From Streptomyces cylindrosporus (GTDB lineage Bacteria; Actinomycetota; Actinomycetes; Streptomycetales; Streptomycetaceae), in NCBI RefSeq assembly GCF_022698165.1, contig NZ_JALDAY010000005.1, positions 372,001 to 436,000 of the forward strand: a DNA stretch of 64,000 nucleotides, given 5' to 3'. Below the pieces are notes generated by a model. It did not search any database, was not told the origin of the DNA, and saw nothing but the letters and a program-made list of their open reading frames with translations. The position numbers were made by a program, and so were the translations under genes. Shown here one piece after another: positions 43,032 through 51,383 of the stretch. The stretch's first letter is position 1, and each line of letters starts with the position of its first letter.

Positions 43032-43075
43032 GGGTGTTGCCTCTCAGTGCCCGTCTCGGTGCCCGTCGGGAGGCG

Positions 43076-44035
43076 TCACTTGCCGCCGTTGATCACGGAC
43101 TCCTTGACGGCGCCGTCCTCGGCGCCCCACTTGTCGAGGATCTTCTGGTACTCGCCGTTCTTGATGATCGCGTTCATCGCGGCCTGCAGCGCGTCACGCA
43201 GCTGGGTGTCCTCCTTGGAGACCGCGATGCCGTACGGGGCCGCCTCGACCTGGTCGCCGACGATCTGGAAGTCCTTGCCGCCGCCCGAGGTCTTCACCGC
43301 GTACGCGGCGACCGGGAAGTCGGAGGAGGCCGCGTCCGCGCCGCCGGAGCGCAGGCGGGTCTGGGACTGCTGGTCGTCGTCGAAGGCCTCGATGGTGATC
43401 TTCTTGCCGCCGGTGCACTTCTTGGTCTCGGCCTTGGCCAGGTCCTCCGAGACGGTGCCGCGCTCGACGGCGAGCTTCTTGCCGCACAGGCCGGCCCAGT
43501 CCGTGATGCCCTGGGTGTCGCCCTTGCGGGTGTAGATCGAGACACCGGCGGTCAGGTAGTCGACGAAGTCGACGCCCTCGCCGACCTTCTTGCCCGTGTC
43601 GGGGTCGACGCCCTCCTGGCGGTTCTTGTTGTCGGTCATCGCGGACATGGCGATGTCGTACCGGTTGGAACGCAGACCGGTGAGCAGCGCGTCGAAGGTG
43701 CCGTTCTCGAACTGGAAGGTCACGCCGAGCTGCTTGCCCATCGCGGCGGCCAGGTCCGGGTCGATGCCGACGACCTTGCCGGAGTTGTCCTTGAACTCGA
43801 CCGGGGCGTAGGCGATGTCGGAGCCGACCTTGATGACGCCCTTGTCCTTGATGGCCTGGGGCAGCTTGCCGGCCAGCGGGGCCGAGCTCGTGGAGGCGCT
43901 GCTGCTGCCCTTGTCCTTGTCCTTGGTCTGGTCACCGCAGCCGGTGAGGATCAGGGCGCCTGCGACCGCGATCGCACCGACCGCGGCCAGACGGTGGTGC
44001 GCGGCGGTGGTACGACGGGTGGAGCTTGCGGTCAT
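43076..44035 (-). CDS. Amino-acid-binding lipoprotein of ABC importer
   Basis: A 319-residue family 3 (SBP_bac_3) solute-binding lipoprotein. It has an Arg-rich start, a hydrophobic core and a lipobox LILTGC (Cys33), then a Lys/Ser-rich tether. The core shows VIKVGSDIAYAPVEF and GIDPDLAAAMGKQLG. The ATG at 44035 has GGAGGAA upstream. As the first gene of the operon it needs the highest expression. Confidence 0.94.
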   Translation of the reverse strand: MTASSTRRTTAAHHRLAAVGAIAVAGALILTGCGDQTKDKDKGSSSASTSSAPLAGKLPQAIKDKGVIKVGSDIAYAPVEFKDNSGKVVGIDPDLAAAMGKQLGVTFQFENGTFDALLTGLRSNRYDIAMSAMTDNKNRQEGVDPDTGKKVGEGVDFVDYLTAGVSIYTRKGDTQGITDWAGLCGKKLAVERGTVSEDLAKAETKKCTGGKKITIEAFDDDQQSQTRLRSGGADAASSDFPVAAYAVKTSGGGKDFQIVGDQVEAAPYGIAVSKEDTQLRDALQAAMNAIIKNGEYQKILDKWGAEDGAVKESVINGGK

Positions 44036-44518
44036 TTTGGGTTCCTCCGGCGGATGGGTGGAGTTGCCGATGGGTCGACGAGAACACACACCTTCGGGTG
44101 TCGCGACCTCGTGGGTTTACCGCATCTTGCCATTCGGACGGAGCCGTTCAGGGTGCCCACCATGTCAAAATCGGATAACGGGTGACCCCCGAAACGCACC
44201 ATGTTCGGACATGATGCCCCCGCCATCTGCGGACCTTCTGCGGGAATCCGGCGTTCCGGCCGGAGAATCTTCGCCGCGTCCACGATACGGACCGGCCCCC
44301 GAGGTGTTGATCACTGTTCCCGCAATTGGACTCGTCTTCGGTGCGGTCCGTCCGGTAAGAAGGTTCTTTACACCCCTCATCCGGGGCTCGAGGCGCGTGT
44401 GCGGCGCGCCCGTCGCGTATGACCCGTACGCATCAATAGATCGGGGCATGCGCGGTCCCGCCCACTTCTCACCAGGAGTGGCCACCCTCAACCAATAAAG
44501 ACTTAAGGGGTAAACAAA
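44036..44518. other. 483-bp gene-free region between the ABC operon and malic enzyme
   Basis: Divergent control region. It contains a small ACACC-TTCG-GGTGT stem-loop (44087-44100) in the leader of the ABC operon and a low-GC stretch just before the malic enzyme start. I see no gene, no operator that I can name and no long repeat. Confidence 0.45.
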
Positions 44519-45739
44519 GTGGCAGCGGAGATCGTCAATCCTCGCAGCGACAGCAGTACGGATCAGGACGGGGCCGAGCCCCTCGATTCCTTCGATCCGG
44601 CGTTCGCGCTGCACCGCGGCGGCAAGATGGCCGTGCAGGCCACCGTGCCGGTCCGCGACAAGGACGACCTGTCCCTCGCGTACACGCCCGGCGTCGCGCG
44701 GGTGTGCACCGCCATCGCCGAGCAGCCGGAGCTGGTCCACGACTACACGTGGAAGTCGTCCGTGGTGGCGGTCGTCACCGACGGTACGGCGGTGCTCGGG
44801 CTCGGCGACATCGGCCCGGAGGCCTCCCTCCCCGTGATGGAGGGCAAGGCCATCCTCTTCAAGCAGTTCGGCGGCGTCGACGCGGTGCCGATCGCGCTCG
44901 ACTGCACCGGCGTGGACGAGATCATCGAGACCGTGGTCCGGCTGGCCCCGTCCTTCGGCGGCGTCAACCTGGAGGACATCTCGGCGCCGCGGTGCTTCGA
45001 GATCGAGCGCAAGCTCCAGGAGCGGCTGGACATCCCGGTCTTCCACGACGACCAGCACGGTACGGCGGTCGTGACGCTGGCGGCCCTCAGGAACGCCGCG
45101 CGGCTGAGCGGCCGGTCCATCGCCGACCTGCGCGCGGTCATCTCGGGCGCCGGCGCGGCCGGTGTCGCCATCGCCAAGATGCTGGTCGAGGCCGGCATCG
45201 GGGACGTGGCCGTCGCCGACCGCAAGGGCATCGTGTCGGCCGACCGGGACGACCTGACGGACGTCAAGCGCGAGGTCGCCGGCTTCACCAACAAGGCGGG
45301 CCTCACCGGGTCGCTGGAGGACGCGCTGTCCGGCGCGGACGTCTTCATCGGCGTCTCCGGCGGTACGGTGCCGGAGCCGGCGGTGGCCTCGATGGCGGAG
45401 GGCGCGTTCGTCTTCGCCATGGCCAACCCGAACCCGGAGGTGCACCCCGACGTCGCGCACAAGTACGCGGCGGTCGTGGCGACGGGTCGCTCCGACTTCC
45501 CGAACCAGATCAACAACGTCCTCGCCTTCCCGGGCATCTTCGCGGGCGCGCTGCAGGTCCGGGCGTCCCGGATCACCGAGGGCATGAAGATCGCGGCGGC
45601 GGAGGCACTGGCGGGGGTCGTGGGTGACGACCTCGCCGCGGACTATGTCATCCCGTCGCCGTTCGATGAGCGGGTCGCTCCTGCGGTCACCGCGGCGGTG
45701 GCCGCGGCGGCGCGGGCGGAGGGCGTTGCTCGTCGCTGA
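44519..45739 (+). CDS. NAD(P)-dependent malic enzyme
   Basis: Decarboxylates malate to pyruvate, linking the TCA cycle to gluconeogenic and lipid precursors. The 406-residue short bacterial form has the malic N-domain with YTPGVARVC (about 54-62), a metal/substrate region FEIERKLQERLDIPVFHDDQHGTA (in part) and a Rossmann motif SGAGAAGVAIAKML. The GTG at 44519 has AAGGGG 8 nt upstream. Cofactor choice cannot be read with certainty. Confidence 0.95.
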   Translation: MAAEIVNPRSDSSTDQDGAEPLDSFDPAFALHRGGKMAVQATVPVRDKDDLSLAYTPGVARVCTAIAEQPELVHDYTWKSSVVAVVTDGTAVLGLGDIGPEASLPVMEGKAILFKQFGGVDAVPIALDCTGVDEIIETVVRLAPSFGGVNLEDISAPRCFEIERKLQERLDIPVFHDDQHGTAVVTLAALRNAARLSGRSIADLRAVISGAGAAGVAIAKMLVEAGIGDVAVADRKGIVSADRDDLTDVKREVAGFTNKAGLTGSLEDALSGADVFIGVSGGTVPEPAVASMAEGAFVFAMANPNPEVHPDVAHKYAAVVATGRSDFPNQINNVLAFPGIFAGALQVRASRITEGMKIAAAEALAGVVGDDLAADYVIPSPFDERVAPAVTAAVAAAARAEGVARR

Positions 45740-45748
45740 GGTCGCGTG

Positions 45749-45778
45749 AATGGCCCCGTCCGTTTGGGCGGGGCCATT
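45749..45778 (+). terminator. Terminator after malic enzyme
   Basis: A 13-bp stem (45749-45761 with 45766-45778, one wobble) has a GTTT loop and is followed by TCTTTA. It begins 10 nt after the stop. Confidence 0.9.
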
Positions 45779-45870
45779 TCTTTACCCACCCGCCCACCCA
45801 TTCGGATGATCGAGGGGCGGGCGTTTGCCGTGGGTGGGGCTCGCCGTCGGCGGCCGACGGTTGGCTTACC

Positions 45871-45946
45871 CAGCCCGTCCGGCGTTTGAGGACGAGGCCC
45901 GTTCAGGGCCGAAGCGGGTCTGGGGGCGGCAGCCCCCAGGGACGGT
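45871..45946. repeat. Dispersed Streptomyces intergenic repeat
   Basis: The segment beginning CAGCCCGTCCGGCGTTTGAG and ending with the GGGGGCGGCAGCCCCC hairpin is a repeat found many times between genes in Streptomyces genomes, from memory. It includes two inverted pairs and may act as a REP-like element or 3'-end structure. It lies upstream of the MDR gene. Confidence 0.7.
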
Positions 45947-46038
45947 CGGGCAGGACGCCGGGCGACGCTTGGCAAGAGGGCGAGTGTCACAACCCCCTGC
46001 CGTACCGCCGGAGGCAACCGGCGCCTATCGTCGTGGTC

Positions 46039-47016
46039 ATGTTCGCCGTCTACGCCGCCCGAATCGACCGCGACCAGCCGCTCAACGGCCTTGAACTGGG
46101 GGACCGTCCGGCTCCCGAGGCCCGTTCCGGCTGGAGTGTCGTCAACGTCAAGGCCGCCTCCCTCAACCACCACGACCTCTGGTCGCTGCGAGGCGTGGGC
46201 CTGCCCGAGGAACGACTGCCGATGATCCTCGGCTGCGACGCCGCCGGCGTCGACGAGGACGGCAACGAGGTCGTCCTGCACTCCGTCATCGGCCAGTCCG
46301 GTCACGGCGTCGGCCCCAAGGAGCCCCGTTCGATCCTCACCGAGCGCTACCAGGGCACCTTCGCCGAGCAGGTCGCCGTACCGACCTGGAACGTCCTGCC
46401 CAAGCCGAAGGAGCTCTCCTTCGCGGAGGCGGCCTGTCTGCCGACGGCCTGGCTGACGGCGTACCGCATGCTCTTCACCAACGCGGGTGTACGGCCCGGC
46501 GACTCGGTCCTCGTCCAGGGCGCGGGCGGCGGTGTCGCGACGGCCGCGATCGTGCTCGGCAAGGCGGCGGGCCTGCGGGTCTTCGCCACCAGCCGGGACG
46601 AGGCCAAGCGGAAGCGGGCGCTGGAGCTGGGAGCCGTGGAGGCGGTGGAGTCCGGTGCGCGGCTGCCGCAGCGGGTCGACGCCGTCATCGAGACCGTCGG
46701 CGCGGCCACGTGGTCGCACTCGATCAAGTCGCTGCGGCCCGGCGGCACGCTGGTCATCTCCGGCGCGACGAGCGGTGACCGCCCCTCGCACGCCGAGCTG
46801 ACCCGGATCTTCTTCCTCGAACTCAAGGTCGTCGGCTCCACGATGGGCACCAAGGACGAGCTGGAGGACCTGCTCTCCTTCTGCGCCGCGACGGGTGTAC
46901 GCCCCGTCATCGACGAGATCCTGCCGATGGACCGGGCCCGCGAGGGCTTCGAGCGGATGGAGTCCGGCGAGCTGTTCGGAAAGGTCGTCCTGACCAACGA
47001 CTTGACCAACGACTGA
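46039..47016 (+). CDS. Zinc-type/quinone-reductase MDR family oxidoreductase
   Basis: A 325-residue medium-chain reductase/dehydrogenase. The substrate domain holds ASLNHHDLWSLRGVG and a GCDAAG motif; the Rossmann motif is VQGAGGGVATAAI (about 157-169). The structural zinc cysteines are missing, so it is closer to quinone or enoyl reductases. The ATG at 46039 is the start of the conserved fold. NADPH is likely the cofactor. Confidence 0.9.
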   Translation: MFAVYAARIDRDQPLNGLELGDRPAPEARSGWSVVNVKAASLNHHDLWSLRGVGLPEERLPMILGCDAAGVDEDGNEVVLHSVIGQSGHGVGPKEPRSILTERYQGTFAEQVAVPTWNVLPKPKELSFAEAACLPTAWLTAYRMLFTNAGVRPGDSVLVQGAGGGVATAAIVLGKAAGLRVFATSRDEAKRKRALELGAVEAVESGARLPQRVDAVIETVGAATWSHSIKSLRPGGTLVISGATSGDRPSHAELTRIFFLELKVVGSTMGTKDELEDLLSFCAATGVRPVIDEILPMDRAREGFERMESGELFGKVVLTNDLTND

Positions 47017-47164
47017 CGCTTCCCGGGAGGCTGCTGGAGCGACGGGGCTCAGGGCTGAGACGGGCGCGGGGTGGGCGCGCGCCTGGTGTGGCCGGCATGG
47101 GTGTCAGTGGCTGCTTCTAGGGTGGCCTGCGCCGAGGTCGGCCCGACCCTTCGAAGGAGCTCTC

Positions 47165-47752
47165 ATGACCGTGTCCGAGCCCGTGCCGCTCGCGTTCGTA
47201 CCGGCGGGCGGTGCCGTGCGTGAGGCGGTGACCAAGATGGGCGGGCAGCCCGTCTGGATCGAGGAACCGCAGTGGCCGCTGTCGCGTGAGACGGGGGAGC
47301 GGATGCAGTTCCTCGGGCAGTTCGCCCTGGGCGGCGGGCGCCTCGCCTACCTGTTCATGACGGGCGGCGAGGACGACTTCGTCGACGGCACCTATGAACC
47401 CGAGGGCGGCGAGAACGCCCTCGTGGTCCAACCCGGCGGCCGTGTCCCGGGCTTCGTGACCGTGGAACAGCGGGCCGAGGGGCCGAGTGCGGGGGAGGAC
47501 CACGTGCCGCGTGCCGCCGGTGCGGGCGCCGATGCGAATGCTGACGAACGCCCCTGGCAGTTCCTCGGCACCCCCGGCATCGAACCCAACTGGCTCCAGG
47601 GCGAGGAGTCCCCCGGCGCCGACTGGCAGCTCGTCGTCCAGCTGGACTCCTGCGACCTGCCCTTCCACGTCAACTTCGGCGACGCCGGCGTCGGTTACGC
47701 CTTCCTCTCCCCGGACGGCAAGGAGGGCCGCTTCCTCTGGCAGTGCGGCTGA
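47165..47752 (+). CDS. DUF1963-like protein
   Basis: A 195-residue cytoplasmic protein with KMGGQPVWIEEPQWPLS (about 25-41) and GRMQFLGQF-like text, then LPFHVNFGDAGVGYAFLSPDGKEGRFLWQCG at the C terminus. This resembles the DUF1963/YwqG fold. The role is unknown. The ATG at 47165 has GAAGGAG upstream. Confidence 0.75.
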   Translation: MTVSEPVPLAFVPAGGAVREAVTKMGGQPVWIEEPQWPLSRETGERMQFLGQFALGGGRLAYLFMTGGEDDFVDGTYEPEGGENALVVQPGGRVPGFVTVEQRAEGPSAGEDHVPRAAGAGADANADERPWQFLGTPGIEPNWLQGEESPGADWQLVVQLDSCDLPFHVNFGDAGVGYAFLSPDGKEGRFLWQCG

Positions 47753-47932
47753 CGGCCACGGCGGCGCGGCTGCGGCTGCCCGGAGCGCCGACCCCATCGC
47801 CTGGGAGTCCGCCCAGCTCGCGCAGGCCGCGCCGCTGGGAGTCCGGCGCTGCTTGCGTCGGCCGCATCGCCGGGAGTCCCGCGCAGCTCGCGCCAGCGGC
47901 CAGCCGGGCACGCTTCCCGCAGGCCCCGGCCG

Positions 47933-49024
47933 TCAGGTCTTCGGTGTCCGCAGTATCGCGCCGATGTGGGCCGCCGCCGACGACAAGTGGCGGCGGGCGT
48001 CGCGTAGTTGGTCGTCCGTGACGCCGTGGTCGCGGGCCGCGTCGCGGATGTCGTCGCGGAAGCGGTCGAGCAGGCGGTCCAGGTCGCGGGCCGCGTCCCC
48101 GCTGGAGTCCTCGTGTGCCCACGCCGGTTCGTACCCGATGGGGAAGTCCTCCGGGGTGTACGAGTACTCGGCCCCCGGTGACGACGTCGACGCACCCGTG
48201 CCGGCGGCCTTCCCCGTCGTACCGGTTCCGCCCCTTCCGAAGCCGAAGTCCTTTCCGAGTCCCTTGCCGAAGTCCTTCCCGAAGTCGCCGAACTCCTTGG
48301 CCAGTTCGGTCAGGCCCTCCCGCACGCCCGTCGGCCAGTCGCCCCGCGCGAAGTGGTCCTGGACCTGCTCCTGAACCCGCTTGGCGATGCGCTGCAGCTC
48401 CTCCTGTGCCTGCTCCCTGGCCCGCTCCTGCGCCTCCTTGGCCTGGCGCCGGGCCCGCTGGGCCTCCTCGCGGGCGCGGCGGCTCTCGTCCTTGGCGCGG
48501 CGGGCCTGCTCCTTCCACTCCTGCTTGACCCGCCGCATCTCCTCCTTCGCGGCGCGCCAGGCCTCCTTGTCGGCGTAGTCCGCGAAGTCGCCGAGCGGGC
48601 CGTCCTTCTCGCCGTGGCCCTTGCCGCCGGGCCCCCGCCGGGCCTCCGAGGCGGCGGCCCGCATCTCGCGCCGCAGATCGCCCGCCGCGCCCCGCACATC
48701 GGCCCGTATCTCGGCGGCGAGCTCCGCGACCGACTCCCGGATCTCCAGCTCCAGGTCGGCCAGCTCGCCGCTGCGGTCGGCCAGTTCGGCACGGCCCGCG
48801 TCCGTGATGGCGTACACCTTGCGGCCGCCCTCGGTGGTGTGGGTGACCAGCCCCTCGGCCTCCAGCTTGGCCAGGCGGGGGTAGACGGTGCCCGCCGACG
48901 GCGCGTACAGCCCCTGGAACCGCTCCTCGAGGAGGCGGATCACCTCGTAACCGTGGCGCGGGGCCTCGTCCAGCAGCTTCAGCAGGTAGAGGCGGAGGCG
49001 GCCATGGGCGAACACGGGGGGCAT
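47933..49024 (-). CDS. PadR-family regulator with long coiled-coil tail
   Basis: A 363-residue protein. Residues 1-90 form the PadR winged helix (LLKLLDEAPRHGYEVIRLLEE, GTVYPRLAKLEAEGLV). Residues 90-260 are a highly charged Ala/Glu/Arg coiled coil, much longer than usual for PadR proteins. A Gly-rich linker (FGKDFGKGLGKDFGFGRGG) and a small C-terminal helical part follow. The start at 49024 lies 1 nt after the DUF4097 stop, so the two are coupled. It probably represses this operon. Confidence 0.9.
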   Translation of the reverse strand: MPPVFAHGRLRLYLLKLLDEAPRHGYEVIRLLEERFQGLYAPSAGTVYPRLAKLEAEGLVTHTTEGGRKVYAITDAGRAELADRSGELADLELEIRESVAELAAEIRADVRGAAGDLRREMRAAASEARRGPGGKGHGEKDGPLGDFADYADKEAWRAAKEEMRRVKQEWKEQARRAKDESRRAREEAQRARRQAKEAQERAREQAQEELQRIAKRVQEQVQDHFARGDWPTGVREGLTELAKEFGDFGKDFGKGLGKDFGFGRGGTGTTGKAAGTGASTSSPGAEYSYTPEDFPIGYEPAWAHEDSSGDAARDLDRLLDRFRDDIRDAARDHGVTDDQLRDARRHLSSAAAHIGAILRTPKT

Positions 49025-49025
49025 G

Positions 49026-50015
49026 TCAGAGCACCTTCTTGTCGGTCGTGCCGTCGGCCGGGTCGTCGCTCGCGCGGTCGTCCGAGCCGGAAGCGGAATT
49101 GTCCCCCGAGTCGCTGTGGTCCTCGCCCGCCGGGGTGGCGTCAGCATCAGTGGCTGCGTCCTCCACCACCGGACCGATGTCCTCGGGGTCCACGTCCCAT
49201 GGCTCGTCCTCCGCCGCGGGCCTGCGCAGCAGGGCGATCGAGCCCGAGACTGTCGTCGCCTTCAGGCTGCCGTTGCCCGAGCCGAGGCGGCCGGTGATCC
49301 GCTTGGCGCCCCACTGGCCGCTGACCCGCAGATCCTCGAAGGCGTTCGACACCGTGCCGCTCGCGGTGTTCGCCTCCACCTCCGCGTCGGCCGGGTGGGG
49401 CAGCCGGATGGCGATCTCGCCGGAGACGCTGGTCAGGTTGATGTCGGTCGGACGGCTCGCCGGGTCCAGGTCGACGATCATCGAGCCGCTCACCGAGTCC
49501 GCCTTGACCGAGGAGCCCGCCTCGACCACGGTCAGATCCCCCGAGACCGAGTTGAAACGGAGGTCTCCGCGCAGCGCCTGCGCCTCCACGCTCCCGGAGA
49601 CGGTGTCCGCGCGGACCCGGCCGGTCAGCCCCACGAGTGTCGTGTCCCCGGTGACGCCCTTCACCTCCGCATGCCCGTCGATACCGGAGACCACGGCTGC
49701 GGCGCCGACGACGCCCACCTCCACGTGCGTGTCGGCCGGCACGGCGAGGGAGACGACGGCACTGCGCCGCCACCCCTTCCGGTCGAGCCACTTGAGGAAG
49801 CCCTTCCAGGGCAGGTCGTCGTACGCCACCGTGAGCGTGCCGCCCTGCTGGGTCACCACCAGGGGCGGGCCCTCGATCTGTGAGACCTCCAGGCGCGCGG
49901 AACCTTCCTCCGTGCCCACCACGTTCACCGTTCCGTTGACGATGCGTACGTGGAGCTCCCTCACGGGCTCTTCGAACGTGAGCTTCCTCGGCTCTGCGAG
50001 GGACCACTCGGACAT
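49026..50015 (-). CDS. DUF4097 beta-solenoid repeat protein
   Basis: A 329-residue protein of the DUF4097 putative adhesin family. After a short start (MSEWSLAEPRKLTFEEPV) it repeats units with the pattern [T/S]-V-S-G-x-[V/I], for example ADTVSGSVEA, FNSVSGDLTV, ADSVSGSMIV and LTSVSGEIAI, which form a right-handed beta stack. The last 60 residues are acidic and Ser-rich. No signal peptide is visible. The ATG at 50015 has GGGGAGG 8 nt upstream. It forms an operon with the PadR gene. Confidence 0.9.
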   Translation of the reverse strand: MSEWSLAEPRKLTFEEPVRELHVRIVNGTVNVVGTEEGSARLEVSQIEGPPLVVTQQGGTLTVAYDDLPWKGFLKWLDRKGWRRSAVVSLAVPADTHVEVGVVGAAAVVSGIDGHAEVKGVTGDTTLVGLTGRVRADTVSGSVEAQALRGDLRFNSVSGDLTVVEAGSSVKADSVSGSMIVDLDPASRPTDINLTSVSGEIAIRLPHPADAEVEANTASGTVSNAFEDLRVSGQWGAKRITGRLGSGNGSLKATTVSGSIALLRRPAAEDEPWDVDPEDIGPVVEDAATDADATPAGEDHSDSGDNSASGSDDRASDDPADGTTDKKVL

Positions 50016-50065
50016 GGTGCAGACCTCCCCGTCGCAACGCGCCATATCGCGTCTCCTGCAATTCA

Positions 50066-50075
50066 CGATATATCG
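50066..50075. promoter_or_regulatory. Probable PadR operator before the DUF4097-padR operon
   Basis: CGATATATCG is a perfect 10-bp palindrome in a GC-rich setting. ATATCGCG occurs at 50070-50077 and again as a direct repeat at 50044-50051. AT-rich palindromes of this type are usual PadR targets and this one lies 51 bp before the DUF4097 start. Confidence 0.6.
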
Positions 50076-50179
50076 CGGCCGGGGAAAGTCAAGACACCCT
50101 TTCCGGGGATGCTGCCGCCCCGAAGGTGACGGTGACGCGAAATGCAGCGAAAAGCCAAGAACCGCCATATTTTGTGACC

Positions 50180-51025
50180 ATGCCGTCGGAAGCTCCCCGC
50201 CCCGGTCCCGCCCCCGGCGCCCTGCTGCTCTGCCGCGCCGAGCCCGGGTCCGTCGCCCCCGCCGCCCACCTGCTGCGCGAACCCATGCTGCTGACCGGCG
50301 CCGGCGACACCTGGAGCGTCCTGGTCCCCGAGGGCAAGCCGTGGCTGCACGGCGGCGAACCCGTCGACCGCGTCCTGACCGGCTGGGCCACCGCTCTCGC
50401 CGTCGGCGCCCCCTGGCCCGTACTCGCCCTGTGGTGGGACGCGGACCGCGCCGGCTACACCCTCGCCTCCGGCTTCCGCCGCCCCGTCGGCTATGTCTGG
50501 CTCGCCAACGGCACCCCGGCCGGCGAGGACGAGGCGATGCGCACGTTCGCGGCTCGCCTGGGCCTCGACCCGGTCCTGGACGTCCAGTCCCTCGACCACC
50601 TGACGAAGCCGGACCCCGAGACCGACGCGCGAGCCCGCCTGCTGGGCCTGCTCGCCGTCCTCACTCACGCGGGCGTCGCCCTCCCCGCGGGCCTCACCCC
50701 CGGCGACCCCGCCGACCGCCTCCGCGAGGTCGCCGGCGCCCAGCAGGACGCGCGTCCCGTGGAGTGGCCGGGCTGGCGGGAGGCGGTACGGGCCGAACTG
50801 GACGCGGTCGACCGCGGCCGACTGGGCCCCTGGCTCCCCGGCTCCGGCACACCCCGCTCCCGGGCCCTGGCCCTCGCCCAGGTGACTGCGGGCCTGCCCC
50901 TGACGCTCTGGGGCCTACGGCGGCACAGCGGCGGCTGGGCAGCGGCAGGGGCGCTGCTGCTGGCGCACGGGGCGCTGGGGCTGACGTACGAGCTGACGTA
51001 CGAACTGATGCGGCCGAGGGACTGA
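50180..51025 (+). CDS. Hypothetical protein, actinobacterial
   Basis: A 281-residue protein I do not recognise. It has an N-terminal globular part with SVLVPEGKPWLHGGEPVDRVL and WPVLALWWDADRAGYTLASGFRRPVGYVWL, no signal peptide, and a hydrophobic C-terminal stretch (about 240-270) that may be a membrane helix (WGLRRHSGGWAAAGALLLAHGALGL region). The ATG at 50180 may be leaderless, since no Shine-Dalgarno precedes it. It is divergent from the DUF4097 gene. Confidence 0.7.
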   Translation: MPSEAPRPGPAPGALLLCRAEPGSVAPAAHLLREPMLLTGAGDTWSVLVPEGKPWLHGGEPVDRVLTGWATALAVGAPWPVLALWWDADRAGYTLASGFRRPVGYVWLANGTPAGEDEAMRTFAARLGLDPVLDVQSLDHLTKPDPETDARARLLGLLAVLTHAGVALPAGLTPGDPADRLREVAGAQQDARPVEWPGWREAVRAELDAVDRGRLGPWLPGSGTPRSRALALAQVTAGLPLTLWGLRRHSGGWAAAGALLLAHGALGLTYELTYELMRPRD

Positions 51026-51032
51026 AACCCGC

Positions 51033-51104
51033 AAAGGCGCCCCCCAGGAAGCCGGAAGAGGCGCCCCCAGGAAGCCGAAAGGCGCCCCCGAAGAGGCGCC
51101 TCAC
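51033..51104. repeat. Short tandem repeats with terminator potential
   Basis: AGGCGCCCCCAGGAAGCCG-like units are repeated about three times, ending GAAGAGGCGCCTC. They sit between the 3' ends of two convergent genes. GGCGCC palindromes within the units allow hairpins. It may act as a transcription end. Confidence 0.5.
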
Positions 51105-51115
51105 ATCACACCGGC

Positions 51116-51298
51116 CTACTCGTCGTCGTCCTCGTCGTCCAGCCGCGCCAGCCATGTCGCCAGCCGCTCCACCGGCACCTCGAAGTCCGGATTGAGGTCG
51201 ACGAACGTACGCAGCTGCTCGGCCAGCCACTCGAAGCTGACCTCCTCCTCGCCGCGCCGTTTCTCCAGCTCTTCGATGCCTCGGTCGGTGAAGTACAT
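51116..51298 (-). CDS. Small conserved acidic protein (DUF6104-like)
   Basis: A 60-residue protein starting MYFTDRGIEELEKRRGEEEV and ending in an acidic DDEDDDE tail. It is a compact predicted helical protein conserved beside the 2-oxoglutarate dehydrogenase gene in Streptomyces, as I recall. The function is unknown. The ATG at 51298 follows CTTGAGG on the minus strand. Confidence 0.8.
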   Translation of the reverse strand: MYFTDRGIEELEKRRGEEEVSFEWLAEQLRTFVDLNPDFEVPVERLATWLARLDDEDDDE

Positions 51299-51383
51299 GC
51301 CCTCAAGGATAAGTGCGCGCAAACGGCCGGGCCGCACCCCCGGAGAGGGGTGCGGCCCGGTCATGTACAGCCTTCGAGGATGG

